Origin: Sepiola atlantica
Lineage: Eukaryota; Mollusca; Cephalopoda; Sepiida; Sepiolidae
DNA: 64,000 bases
Reading direction: 5' to 3'
Assembly: GCA_963556195.1 (NCBI GenBank)
Contig: OY744537.1
Span: 18,327,774-18,391,773 of the forward strand
The notes below the pieces were generated by a model. The model saw only the letters and a list, made by a program, of their open reading frames with translations, made no database searches and had not been told where the DNA came from. Position numbers and translations under genes: made by a program. Of this stretch, positions 1 to 11,538 are shown one piece after another; position 1 is the stretch's first letter; each line of letters starts with the position of its first letter.

Positions 1-402
1 GGTGGTCATCTTTTATCTGTCTCGAAGGGTTAGCAATTGGCTGAAAGAAAGGAACAAAGACGTGCATAAGGTTCTCTATAAGGGAGAAAATCAATATAAC
101 CGTTTCACTTCTGCTAACAGACGACACACAAGCTCACATATTCTTACTATTCCTATAAAAAGAAAAAAGAAAATCTGCTGCATCGTAGTTCAACAGTTTA
201 AATGTAATGCACCCAGAATTCAATGTTGAAAAATGAACTAAATTTTTTCCCCTGAATAAACATGTATATACTATTTATAGTCCTTTTGGACTAGTTCATT
301 CTGGCAGTGAGGGGTGTTTATCTCTCTCCAACAGAAATAACAAACAAATAATCTTAATTATTTACATGTTTCGAACTGTTGTCTTAATTTTGGTTGTCGT
401 GT

Positions 403-446
403 TCACAACGTTTCGGCTGTTGTACTCTCTGAACTTCTTCAGATGC
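403..446 (-). ncRNA. Hammerhead-like motif (degenerate)
   Basis: Read on the minus strand, CTGAAGAAG is followed by about 18 bases and then CCGAAACGTTGTGAA. This matches the hammerhead layout CUGANGA, stem II, GAAA, but stem II pairs poorly here. The duplicate is at 27602-27645. It belongs to the same dispersed family as the motifs near 3601, 40100, 46863 and 56607. Confidence 0.4.
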
Positions 447-699
447 CTTTTATCGTAGTCGGTAAAATTCTGGGAATTTCTAAGCATGTAACACGTTACC
501 TGAAGTTAACTGAAAATTACAACAGGTGAAACGTAGGGAACATGACGCAACAATCAAGATGAGGATAACAAGCTGAAAGATGTAGATTGAAGTGGTCGAT
601 GATAGCCGAGGGCGACCCAAAGGCTCCCTTTTCATTAGCTACTACACCAGAATTACTCCAACCTTATAATGCTGAGTGTTTAGCAAGGGAGCATCAAGT

Positions 700-800
700 A
701 CCATTTTTTTAGTCTTTGGTATGACTCGAGTGAGGATTGAACCCTGGTCTCCTGGCCCAATAGCAAACACTCTTACCATTATGCCAAATGAGTCGGTCAA
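700..800 (-). repeat. tRNA-derived SINE fragment
   Basis: The minus strand shows an A-box-like TGGTAAGAGTG and, about 30 bases on, a B-box-like GGTTCAATCC. This is the spacing of a tRNA-type RNA polymerase III promoter. The body downstream is not recognised. The same element is at 27930-28020 in the duplicated copy. It is far too degenerate to be a tRNA gene. Confidence 0.55.
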
Positions 801-954
801 GATGTAAATGTAAATAGCGTAAATAACAAGAATAACCTATCTAAAAAATATCATGAAATAATCTTAATCCTTGAAAATATTCCATAGACTTATAAAAACA
901 GCTAGCGTGATCTTTAACATTCGTGGAAATCATGACCAACGAATGAGCACTGCT

Positions 955-1434
955 CATGGCCATCCCTACTACAGGCCAGGCAATCGTGCAACTGGGGTCT
1001 TTTACTGGGGGCCATGTGAACTTTCTTAAATATTCGATATAGAAGTTGCAAACTATATTATCAACTGGTGCGGATCCTTTTTTTCTTTTTAACCACAATA
1101 TACAAGTAATGATCTTTTGATATAAGTACAAAATCTCTAAAAAAAAAATCCAACATTGAAATAAAAATTCTTCATTGAAATATGCATTTGCCTTTGTTTA
1201 TTCAAAATTACCTGTCTCTTCATTTATAGGAATTTGTCAATTGTCAAATTTATCAATTAGCTCATTGTGGTTCTTATTATTTGGTATGTAAAACACATAA
1301 AAACATCAAACTAATCTCACAGGAATTTTACCTTTGTTTGCAACTTCTATATCGAATATTTAAGAAAATTCACATGGCCCCCAGTAAAAGACCCCAGTTG
1401 CACGATTGCCTGGCCTGTAGTAGGGATGGCCATG
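955..1434. mobile_element. hAT-type MITE with long terminal inverted repeats, first copy only
   Basis: The 480-base element begins CATGGCCATCCCTACTAC and ends in its reverse complement. The terminal inverted repeats are about 100 bases. It is flanked by the 8-base target-site duplication GCACTGCT (947-954 and 1435-1442). The duplicated locus has a single GCACTGCT at 28162-28169, an exact empty site. An 8-base duplication with CA...TG termini is typical of hAT elements. There is no transposase inside, so it is non-autonomous. A second copy lies at 41127-41608. Confidence 0.9.
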
Positions 1435-2199
1435 GCACTGCTCCATTTGTGGATGGTAAAAAAACAACAAATTTAAAAAAAAATAAAAAGTTAAATTTAA
1501 AAATTTCCCAACCATAAAAAGCCCCAATGTCGGCAAATATTTCCCAATAGCATTTTCTCTCCATATTTTACTTTAGCCATGAAAATTCATTAACTGTTCT
1601 TCTTCATTCCATTTCTCGCTCCCCACCTCTCCCAAGCCAACCAATAAAATAATGTCTTCATCTCTTAATAGAATCTTTAAAATATGTGACACAAAATTTT
1701 TCTTGCAACTATATTTAACAGGTAAAAAAAAAAAAATACACAAAAAACTAGAAAAACATTTTCTCCTAAAAATTTGAAAAACAAAACGAATAGTTTTTTT
1801 TGTTTTTTTACACACACAAAAAAAAGATTTACGTAATTTTCACATAGTAATTTCCCCTTCAAGATAGAAAATGTTTCTACGCTAATAGTTGCTGCATGAA
1901 TTTAATAAACAGATAAAAAGAAATAAAATATGTCAGTTCATTTGCCTTTTTTGATAAAAGTTCACGTTGTATCGTAGGACGACAAACAGTTAAACAGAAA
2001 GAAATACACCCAGACTTCAATGTTGAAAATCAACGATATATTTTTCTTTCCTGAATAAACATATACACATTATTTGGGACTAGTTCATTCTGGCAATAAG
2101 GGGTGTTTATCCCTCCACAACGGTGCAAGAAAGGGTAAAACTTGTAATTAAAAAAAAAAGAAAAAGAAAAAGAGATGAGTGAGAAGAAAGAAAGAATAA

Positions 2200-2371
<172 letters not shown>

Positions 2372-2666
2372 AAAGTTTTAGTCATTTATACATACAGAAA
2401 AAACACAAACTATATGTATTCCACATTAATGATATACTGCAAGACCCCTCCCTAAAAAAAAACAATTTATACAGGTTATCCACAAGAAATGGCATCCACA
2501 GAAACAGTCCCTACTGCTAACAATACAGAAGCATTCTCCTCTTATGTATTCTTAGTGACAGCAATACTATCCTAACACTAATATACGGCCTCCAAGTGGT
2601 TGGACTTCTTGGAATATTAAGTAAATCCTCATATTGCTGACTTAGAACAAGCCGATTTTTTATGTG

Positions 2667-2705
<39 letters not shown>

Positions 2706-2710
<5 letters not shown>

Positions 2711-2977
2711 ACTCTCCCGTCGATTTCGACGTATGAGTGCGTGAATTTGTAATTGCAAGAGGTGCGCAATCCCCACAAACCGCTCTCCTGAGTCAGCATT
2801 GCTTGATTCCAATGGCAAGTAGTAATACAAGACGACTGGAAACAATGCCGAGATAAGCAGAGAGCACATACAGCACCTGGTATTCCCAAATGGTCACCCA
2901 TTTAGTACTGGTCAGGCTAGACGCTGCTTAACTTTGGTGATCTAATGGGAACCGGTGTGTCAATGTGATTGTGCCAT
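2706..2977 (-). mobile_element. 5S rRNA-derived SINE
   Basis: On the minus strand the element starts with about 110 bases clearly related to metazoan 5S rRNA. It contains ACACCGGTT, GATCACC-AAGTTAAGC, GGGTGACC and GGGAATACCAGGTGCTGTA in 5S order, which covers the internal promoter region. A 5S-unrelated body of about 160 bases follows, ending in a (TA)n tract (2671-2704). Another (TA)n lies at the head side. The 5S part is diverged and fused to other sequence, so this is a SINE3-like element and not a 5S gene. Copies are at 29414-29705 and 47074-47363, with a head-only piece at 57224-57327. Confidence 0.85.
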
Positions 2978-3600
2978 ATATATATATATAATATATATAT
3001 ATGTGTATGTGTGTGTGTCCCATTTGTGGCTTGAGTGCTCTAGTAGGGGAAATAATTGTTTCCATTTAGCATAACGTGTTGATCTTCACAATTAAAACAG
3101 AGTTCTATCAATGTACAAACCCACATACAAACACTAAAATAGGCCTACATCTAATAATACACTGTGTTTACAGTATTTTAATAGGAGATCCCTTCATCTG
3201 AGTGACCCCACCAGAGTTAATCATACATGATTTTCCTCAGCAAAGCTGACAGTTACATGAGCCGCTTTCATTATACAAAATGTAAATGCTGCAAATCCTG
3301 TAAACGGTTTGTAAGTCATTGAATGATGTCACAGCTGACCAATGGCATTCTACAGTTTCTTTTGTTTTTTTTCTTTTGTTTTTTAATCCACTAGCGTTGG
3401 CCAGGATGCAGTAAAGTCATTGTAGTTCTTCATTCTTATTTGTTTCTACATAAAGTAGACAAATTCTATTTTATTTTTCAATAAAATATGAGTTGCCATT
3501 TTAAAAAAAAAAATTTTTTTTTTCATGTGATTATTTAAAAATGTTTCATACTAGCAATCGTCTAGGCCGGACTAAGTAATCTAAAAAAAATAAACTGTAG

Positions 3601-4060
3601 CAATGTTTCGGCCAATGAAACCTCCAACCTTCTTCAGGTACATCTTTTCGAACTTGGGAATCTTTGTGCCTAACTCGGAAAGCGATACGGAATTTTGAAC
3701 TGAACCCTTAATTTAAGCCACAAGGGTGGATTGTTTTGGTTCTGTCAGTCATGACCAGGAAGAAGTGTTTATTAATTATCATATTATTTCTAGGTATTAC
3801 CGCCGATAGTAAGGATTGAACCTTCAACCTCCAGAACACTGTCATTTAGAATTGATTCTTAATTAACGCCCTTATCCGTTGTGCCACGTGCCCAGTTTAA
3901 AATTCCGTACAGGTTCCCGAATTCGACATAAACATTCCCAAGTTTGAAAATATGCACTTGAAGAAGGTCAGAGATTACATCAGCTAAAACGTTGTAAAAA
4001 TAGCAAACAAGATCCGAATAATATTCCGAATAATAGAAATTATCAATCCTCATCTAAAAA
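3601..4060. mobile_element. Foldback element with hammerhead-like arms and nested SINE
   Basis: Left arm (3601-3716) and right arm (about 3890-4000) are inverted relatives. Each carries a hammerhead-like core pointing outward: 3601-3640 on minus and 3956-4000 on plus. The left core has CTGAAGA, a plausible 5-bp stem GGTTG/TGGCC and GAAAC. The right core reads AAAAC in place of GAAAC. A tRNA-like SINE sits between the arms. The duplicate is at 30349-30820. Confidence 0.6.
3792..3895 (-). repeat. tRNA-like SINE segment inside foldback
   Basis: The minus strand reads an A-box-like segment near 3880 and a B-box-like GGTTCAATCCTTA near 3820. The duplicate is at 30539-30642. The body is short and ends within the foldback spacer. 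Confidence 0.5.
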
Positions 4061-4654
4061 TATTCGAAACATAAACGATTCATTGAACACAAATTGCTAT
4101 TTTAATCATAGATGAGGAGTTGTTCATACCATTCGCAATGGTATTACAATTTAAGTGAATGCAATAAAACCGACTGAACTTGAAATCACCTTAGTTGATT
4201 CGATAGTCGTTGCTTATATCCTCACTCCAGTCATGCCCCCATCCCGAAGTAAAAGAAAAGAACAATTATTATTTCAATTGCTAGCATTTTGCAAAACTCA
4301 TTGTAAAAGGGTTTTGTGCTAATAAAAGCATTTTTATGCATTTGAGATAATTCAACAATATGTGGATGCACATGTGTAAAAATAAGGTAAAATCAGAAAT
4401 TTACACATGAGGTTAAAATTAAGTAGAAAATGGAAAATTCCATTAGAAGTTAAAAGTTTATAAATAAAAAAATATATATTTTACTGGAGAGCATGGTACC
4501 CAAGAGATGCGTGACCTCGTCTGGTGACCCCCTCTTTTTCTTCAACAATTTGCTTATCAAATTTCCTAGATCTAAAACAGCTTTAACATAGTAAATGAAC
4601 ATGCACACAGACCGACTGACACACATCCTTCATATCAGTATAGAATTACTTATA

Positions 4655-4988
4655 GTGAAATGTGAGTCTTAAAGACAATATATCTGATGCCCTCAAAGGA
4701 AGATTAAATCTGGACAGTATAGGGAAATCTGTGCAGAATAGGAGACTCCAATGGTTTGGTTACATTGAAAGAATGGATTATAGTTCTTGGGTAAGTAGAT
4801 GTAGAACAGTTGAGGTAGCAGTTGAGGTGCCGGTTCAGTTCGCAGATGAAGACCAAAGAAAACATGGGAGAACATGATAAGGATAGACTTGAGAGAAAGA
4901 GGGATAAAGAAAGACCTGGCCAGAGATAGTTTAGTTTGGAAGTTAATTTCGAAAAGCCGTCCAACACATGCCAGCATGTAAAGCGGAC

Positions 4989-5045
<57 letters not shown>
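4655..5045 (+). pseudogene. LINE 3' end: RT C-terminus with (GAT)n tail
   Basis: An open frame of 71 codons from 4662 encodes SLKDNISDALKGRLNLDSIG, then RRLQWFGYIERMD. This is the conserved end of a non-LTR retrotransposon reverse-transcriptase protein. After a frameshift near 4855 the frame continues with the usual basic RPRKTW-like region and ends in SRPTHAS before CCAGCATGTAAAGCGGAC. A (GAT)n microsatellite of about 58 bases follows (4988-5045) and serves as the 3' tail. Only the last part of the ORF is present and it is inactive. The duplicate is at 31430-31815, and an older minus-strand relative is at 24815-25110. Confidence 0.8.
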
Positions 5046-5046
<1 letters not shown>

Positions 5047-5049
5047 AAT

Positions 5050-6640
5050 AAATCACAGTGAATAAAGATAGAATAAAGTGAAACGTTCTTAAAAAAAGGA
5101 ATCCATGTGATCAAAAGTATAGAAAAGAAATAAAGAATGTCATTACTAATATTCAATTAGTATTGGTTTAAACAGGTCATATCTAATCTGTCATCAATGT
5201 TAGCTTCATTGTACATTATTGTCCAATAAAAGTGTTTATACACAATCCTGCTTTCCTAACACTAATCCTCCTTTTTTTATCAAAGTTCTTGTTAATTAAT
5301 TCTCTTGATAAATCCAATTGTTGTTTTTTTTTTCAGGACATGTTCCAATAAAAAAAGAAAAAACTAACAAAGTTATGAAAAAGAAAAAAAACCCAAAAAG
5401 AAAACACTTCAGCAACTTGAACAATTCTGTTCATTAATCGCATTAAAGAGAAAAAAAGGAATTGGCTTTGCCTCTACCATTTGAACCAAGGTACATCTGA
5501 GTTATGTAGTATGCTAAGAGATTGATGGGGGAGGGGGGAGGGCGGTGGGCGGTATATATTTGAACACTTGCAAAAAAATAATTTAAAGCAGTCATAGGAA
5601 CTTGTTGATTCAACCTATGCCATTCATTTTTTAGCAAAATCAATTTTTGACGACTGCTCCATAGACAGACCTCTTTGCTTAGCATATACATTTCTAATAT
5701 ATAAAATTAAGTCAGCCGGACTTTCAACTTCAGACATAAATAGCATTGCCTCTAACAAATCAATATTTGATTCTAACTAGCCAGTAAGATATGGAAATTT
5801 TCAGTCTGTGTTCTTTACACTTACAACTTCAAATTCAAATAAATTTCATCAATTACATACTATATCCAACCTGTTTTCTTTCAGTATCACTCAAATCCAA
5901 GCATACATTGCTAAATTTCATTGGTTAATCATTTCTGTTCAATAGCCAATCATATTGCTTTGATAAGTAAAATACAAATGGCTGCAATTATCTTGTCACC
6001 TTCTCATCACTGTGTAAGTAAAAATGATTCCGCTATTAATTCTTCTACATTTCAATTCTAGCAATTATTCTGAACTAAAACAGCGGCCCGACTTCACTAG
6101 GTCCTACCTATTTAACTATTATTTGTTAATTTGAAACAAAGATTAACTAGATGAAATGTTAAATTTAATTAGAATTTAATATATATGGGGGGGGGGGGCC
6201 CATGTGATCGGTGAAAATAATACCTGTCGATATTCATGAAACGTTGTCCGGGTGACACAATTTACTTTGTTTAAATCACATTTTATTTGTTTAATCTGAT
6301 TAAAAATAAAAATGAATACTTTTGACTGATTACATAAAGGATAAATGATATAGAAATCTTACTTGACTTAACATATCTGCAGTTGGTTTTTTTTTTTTTC
6401 CTTTTTAATTAAAAATATTTACATGTATAGGGGGGGGAGATAAAAAATTGGGGGAAGGCGGGCAAACAAATTTTTTTTTTTTTTTAACTAAAAAATATTT
6501 CAATGACTGGTAATATAAAACAATTGAGGTGGGTACAAAAAAAAATTTTCTTTCTTTTTAAACTACAAGTCTTTCTATTTATGGGCGAGGGTAAAACAAA
6601 AATCGGGGTAGGGTCGAATTTTTTTTTTTCTTTATATTCA
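5050..6640. other. Non-coding stretch, no gene recognised
   Basis: AT-rich sequence with poly-G runs near 6187 and 6430 and poly-T runs. No convincing coding frame. A segment at 5870-6070 has a diverged relative at 42280-42500, so part of it is an old dispersed repeat. The 52-base stretch at 6338-6390 recurs at 7185-7235. Confidence 0.6.
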
Positions 6641-6648
6641 ACTAAATA

Positions 6649-7033
6649 CAGGGTGGGCAAAAATAAGGGTCCTATTTTTAAAAATTCATAACTTTTTTAT
6701 TTATTGATTTAAAAAAAAATTTTTTTTTAGAATAAGTAAAGGACCCCTTCCGAAGCAAGCATGAGTCGTATTAGCCCTAAGGAACGTACCCTCATTTAGA
6801 AAACATTATTTTTGCTTAAAAAACTCAAAACAGTGTAAAAAACAATACTTTAGTTTTTGTAAGTTTTAAGAAGTGTTTTTCGGCTAAAATTTGTTTTGTT
6901 TATTTAAAAAAATCTCGGAAGGGTCAGTCTACACACACATAAAGTTTGGTGAGTTTAACTTTTATTTTGTGGAAGTTATTCAAATTCAAGTTATTCAAAT
7001 TTAAAGATAGGACCCTTATTTTGGCCCACCCTG
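6649..7033. mobile_element. Mariner-type MITE, first copy only
   Basis: The 385-base element has terminal inverted repeats beginning CAGGGTGGGCAAAAATAAGG, with the other end reading CCACCCTG. It is flanked by TA on both sides. The second copy of the duplication has a single TA at this position, an exact empty site. There is no transposase frame inside, so it is non-autonomous. TA target duplication and TIR style fit the Tc1/mariner superfamily. A second family member in opposite orientation is at 33878-34261. Confidence 0.9.
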
Positions 7034-7890
7034 TATATATTCTTTGTCATAAACACAGAAAATCAATGTCTAACCACCACAGAAATATGACTGGGGCTCC
7101 ATTGGCTTACGCGTGAGCCTTCATTTCTGATGCGGCAGCCTAGCAAAAATATGCGACCGGAGGGAGCATATATTTGCTAGTAAAGGATAAATGATATAGA
7201 AATGTTAATTGACTTAACATATCTGCAATTGCATGATTAAAAAGATTTTATAAGAACAATTAAAGCACAAAACCATTCCATACGTGATTGATTAGAGAAT
7301 TTTTGCGTAACAGAATTCATATGCTTCGCGTTCCAAGATATATATTTTACAAGCTATTTATTCACCAGTCAGTTGCATAATTTAGGTCTTAAGAGAGGTA
7401 GACTAATAGCCACTGAAACGGTGTAAATGGAAAACGTTATCCTGTTAAATATCTTCCTGGTGGTATTGGTGGGAGGCATAATAAATATGACTGCGAGGTT
7501 AAGTACTTATCTGCCTTCTTCTATTCATGACGAATAAGGAATAAAATAGCGATCAGGATTTCATTTTAAAATCGATGACATCGATTGAAAATATTTTTTT
7601 CTTTTTAAGAATGCCGACTAATATTTGGCATATAAGTTTGACAAAACAGATTGTTTTATCTACCTTTTGTTAAGAAAGCTATTTTGGTCAGTGAAATAGG
7701 GGAAACTCTGTTTTTACTTTATATATAAGAGTAATATTAGTTGGAGAGGTTACCACTTCGACTGAGCTGCTAAGTTGAGGAGCCAACAGACAACTGGGAA
7801 TACTCTTCTCCCAGTGAACTCCCCATATCACGAGAAGAAATCCCAGAAAATAGCAGCAGACTGAAGTCATATAAGTACCCAAAAAAGAAT
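7034..7890. other. Non-coding stretch
   Basis: No gene recognised. An imperfect 14-base hairpin pairs 7141-7154 with 7166-7179 and is kept in the duplicate. The TA at 7504-7505 is the empty site matching the MITE at 33878-34261. Confidence 0.6.
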
Positions 7891-8330
7891 GTGGCATTGG
7901 AGAACTTTGAGTGGGACCTGGTCAATCTTATTGAAATTGGCATGTCCCTACCCTCCTATTTCTTCTCGAATTGCTGTCTAATTGAGGGTGTACTATACTG
8001 TAATTTTTGCTGCTTTAACTTGGAACTTTGGTGTCTATACTCTGGGCTGTTGAAGAGACTTGGTATCAATAAAGGTCAATTTCGTCTCGGAAACGATCAT
8101 ACACTAAACAGTTATATCTCAAAGCAAGTAGAAAGTGCACCGTGGATTCACTTTCGGAAGCCTCGCAACTCTCGCTTCCATTATTTTGCCCTTTACTCCT
8201 CACATTCCATGAGCGATGTTTCTAACAATAGGGGAAGAATTGCTGTCTTCCGAGTCGGAATCTACCCATCTAACAGTTATCGTTGGCTAGTTTTTTTATC
8301 TTCAAGTGGTATTTTTTTTAGCTCCTTACA
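7891..8330 (+). repeat. Dispersed repeat containing a long open frame, function unknown
   Basis: A 187-codon frame opens here (MALENFEWDLVNL...). Its last part runs into (TA)n/(GA)n microsatellite. The duplicate at 34649-35068 keeps 139 codons. A diverged relative at 22985-23245 matches the 3' half but has stops and shifts in this frame. The terminal motif AAGTGGCTTCATGCC recurs at 53425-53460 on the minus strand. I recognise no domain. More likely a repeat than a gene. Confidence 0.5.
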
Positions 8331-8386
8331 TCAAGTGGCTTCATGCCTTGTCTGGAGCGATTTGCATAAAAAAAATTATTGTATTC

Positions 8387-8394
<8 letters not shown>

Positions 8395-8440
<46 letters not shown>
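8395..8440. repeat. Microsatellite (TA)n-(GA)n
   Basis: Short TA then GA tract. The counterpart at 35151-35235 is much longer, showing length change since the copies separated. Confidence 0.95.
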
Positions 8441-8441
<1 letters not shown>

Positions 8442-8459
8442 ACATATTCTGTAAATATA

Positions 8460-10118
8460 TGTACATATTCAAAACACACATATACATAAATACACACTCA
8501 AATATACACAGTATGTGTGTGTGTCACTCTCTCTCATGTATAATTTGCACAGATGGAGTTTCTATAACTGAGATTTGGAAGAGAAAAAAAAAACTCTTGA
8601 AATTAAAGAAGCCATAAAACAAGAGCTTCACACCGAATACAAAAAGCCAGAAACACTTGGTTAAACAAAATTCTTTACCCATTTAATGACAGCAATCACA
8701 CATCGAATACTCTCCATTTTTTTTTTTTTTTTTTTGCTAAGAAAGATAAGGTGACAACAGACAAATGCAACACATTCTAGTATTTATGTGCATGCAGGTT
8801 TCATTAATGAATCATACAGGAAAGTTGCAAAAACTACCAGGGCGTTTTATTTACAGTCTTCTTTTTCTTATTATTAGATATATTCATACATTGCAGTTTA
8901 TTGACATTTTTATTGAAATAAAGTTTTAAAACGGACACAAATTTATCCCTTTTCTTTTTCAATCATTTGATGACTACGAGTAGGAGGCTTGAAATTGGCT
9001 TCGTTGAAGGAGCCAGAACTTTTAAAGTCAACACATCAGCAGTTGCTGCTGCTTCATTTCAATAAAAAGCAAAAAACACAAACAAACAGAAATAGACACT
9101 TAAATGAGGGAACCTTAGATAAAAGATTGGAGAAAGAAAGGGGAGAGAACTAACTGTCGTTTAGAAACTATCTTAAAGGAATCAGATTTTTCTATTTTGC
9201 TAAAATTCACCTCTCTCTTTTTAATCGATTATCTAAACTAATTTGATGAGAAAAGATAGGAAAAACTTGGATAAGGTTTGGTTGTTTTGTTTTACAGTAA
9301 TATCAACCCTTTTCGGGTTATTTTATGCCAAATCAAGTCATTTTAGTAAAAGATTTTATGCTTCAAGTTATTTATGTCTTCAAATATTTATACATTTTGT
9401 TTAATTTGGTTGTTTTGTAGAGGAAAATTCTTGTTTGGTTTGGTTGTTTTGTAGAGGATTATTATTGTTTTTGTTTTTGGCTTTGTAGAACATGATTGAG
9501 TTTTGCAATGGGAAAAGAAAAAACAATAACGTCAATGTTTAGTCCATTTTAGGCCAGGAAACTTGGATAAGGAGAGACAAATAACTATAAAGATTTCTGC
9601 TTTTGAAGAAGATTTAACTGAAGTATTTTCTAATCAATGTTCTATTTGTTAAAAATATGCAAATTGAATGAAACATAAGATGGTGTGTTCATGAAGGAAA
9701 CGATTTAAAGAATATGAGGACAGAATTTATATGCCCCAAAACGTCAAACTCCAATAATAGTCACAGAGAGCTCAACCTCCTCACCTATCTTTATGGATGG
9801 TCAAAGCTGCCAACACACATTAGTTGTTCTGACTAGTTTCCTTATGCATCAGTTCTATCATAATTTTCTAATACCTACACGTTTCTCCTATATGGTGTGA
9901 TAATTACTTATGCAAAAAATCAGTCGCCCGTTTCTTAACTCACAGATATCAAATTTTGATTTTGCCTCAAACATTCAATATCAACACCGGCCGAGGGCAT
10001 TAATTATCTTAAAATATGAATCTAATTTAAAATAATTAAAAGCTATTGCAACATTCATTGTAAAGTTAGTAAAAGGAAATGTTTAAACTATAACTTTTTT
10101 CTTTCTATGCGGTCAATA

Positions 10119-10120
<2 letters not shown>
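8460..10120. other. Non-coding stretch with a dispersed repeat at 9290-9540
   Basis: No gene seen. The segment 9290-9540 (AGTAATATCAACCCTTTTCG and following) is related to 25535-25880, where part of it occurs twice in tandem. Confidence 0.6.
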
Positions 10121-10153
<33 letters not shown>

Positions 10154-10157
<4 letters not shown>

Positions 10158-10305
10158 AAAAAGAAGTGTGGTAAATAAAATACCATCAAATCTGGTAATA
10201 GATGCGATATTTATTTTATTTAAAAGAAAAGACAAAATCGAAACCGATTTTTCTTTCTTTTTTTTTTTTTCCTATAAACTGTCATTATTTTTTTTTACAG
10301 TAAAC

Positions 10306-10340
<35 letters not shown>

Positions 10341-10473
10341 ATGACAGTTTATAGGGAAAAAAAAAAAAAGAAAGAAAAATCGGTTTCGATTTTGTCTTTT
10401 CTTTTAAATAAAATAAATATCGCATCTATTACCAGCTTTGATGGTATTTTATTTACCACACTTCTTTTTTACT
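10154..10473. mobile_element. Near-perfect foldback (hairpin) element with poly-A/T core
   Basis: Arms of about 145 bases begin AGTAAAAAAGAAGTGTGG and end in the reverse complement, with only a few mismatches. The loop region is a long A tract (about 10311-10338). It abuts (TA)n on the left. The duplicate is at 36944-37244 with a shorter core. No coding potential. A transcript would fold into long double-stranded RNA. Confidence 0.85.
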
Positions 10474-10516
10474 AAATTTCATTCAGATGCTTAAAAAAAG
10501 TATGAACCTTTCAAAA

Positions 10517-10550
<34 letters not shown>

Positions 10551-10556
<6 letters not shown>

Positions 10557-11092
10557 AAAAAGAAAAAACAAAATTATTTATACATTCATCAACGTTCCGT
10601 CTTTATTTAAAGACTTCTCCAGGATGATTGATTTGAAGAAATAACATACAAGAACATTTGAAAATATTTGGCGAGTTTGTGACGCGAAAAGAATGTTTTT
10701 GTTCTTTTTACGAACGAACCATATCCGTTAGAATTCAAAATGCGTGATGTGTTAATGAAATGAGTATTTTTTTTGTTTGTTTTTTTTTATTATTATTTTG
10801 TTATCGATATTATAAAAAAAGTTTTGTTGGGAATGTGATTTAAAATAGCTAAGCTGGATCTAAATTCAAGTCCTGTTCGGTAAGTATAAGTTTGCTGCAA
10901 TCTTTGAATTCTAACGGCTATGATTTGTTCGAAAAAGAACAAAAACATTCTTTTTACGTCACAAACATTTCCCAAATATTGTACTTGTATGTTATTTCTT
11001 CAAATCAATCACCCGAGAAAGTCATGAAATAATGACAAAACGTTGATGAATACATAAATAATTTTGGTTTTTCATTTTTCATCACGTTGGAA
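10551..11092. mobile_element. Foldback element with hammerhead-like motif in each arm
   Basis: Inverted arms of about 100 bases (10551-10650 and 10985-11092) are bordered by (TA)n tracts. Each arm holds a degenerate hammerhead-like core with a strong stem II: minus 10591-10623 (GTCTTTA/TAAAGAC, then GGAACG) and plus 11012-11045 (GTCAT/ATGAC, then AAAACG). The duplicate is at 37327-37868. A relation to Penelope-like terminal repeats is inferred, not shown. Confidence 0.6.
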
Positions 11093-11110
11093 TATTATTT
11101 CCATAATTTT

Positions 11111-11114
<4 letters not shown>

Positions 11115-11162
<48 letters not shown>
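11115..11162. repeat. (TA)n microsatellite
   Basis: About 48 bases of alternating A and T. Confidence 0.95.
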
Positions 11163-11164
<2 letters not shown>

Positions 11165-11491
11165 GAAGAGAAGGATGAAGGTAATCCTACGTGATGGGAA
11201 AATGAAAAAGGAAAACCAAAAAATGGATGTTTGCTCACCCCATCCTTCCATTTTTTCCCCCACTCATTTTCTTCAACATTCATTTTTACTCTCCAACAAG
11301 AACGGACGTCCACCCAGTAGTGGCCATTATTTCATTTTATTTTTCCTCCCAATATGTCTACCCTACATGTATCTGTACTTGCATGACATTTTTTCTCTAT
11401 ATCATCATCCTGATGAAGTCTTATAAATAAAGACGAAACGCTGATGTACACATAAAAAACATCCATTTTTTGGTTTTCCTTTTTCATTTTC

Positions 11492-11494
<3 letters not shown>
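11163..11494. mobile_element. Foldback with hammerhead-like motif, absent from the second copy
   Basis: 38-base exact inverted repeats (11195-11232 and 11457-11494) lie between two (TA)n tracts. Near the right arm, 11409-11440 reads CCTGATGAAGTC, a short loop, GACGAAACG. This is the best hammerhead-like core in the window (CTGATGA, 5-bp stem GTCTT/AAGAC with one extra A, GAAAC). The second copy goes straight from one TA tract to the Tigger-like element (37901-37936), so this segment was gained here or lost there. Confidence 0.65.
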
Positions 11495-11534
<40 letters not shown>

Positions 11535-11538
11535 CACT

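Noticed and set aside
2866..2977. 5S rRNA gene
   Set aside because: The 5S-like part is diverged and fused to a repeated non-5S body with no T-run terminator at the 5S 3' end.
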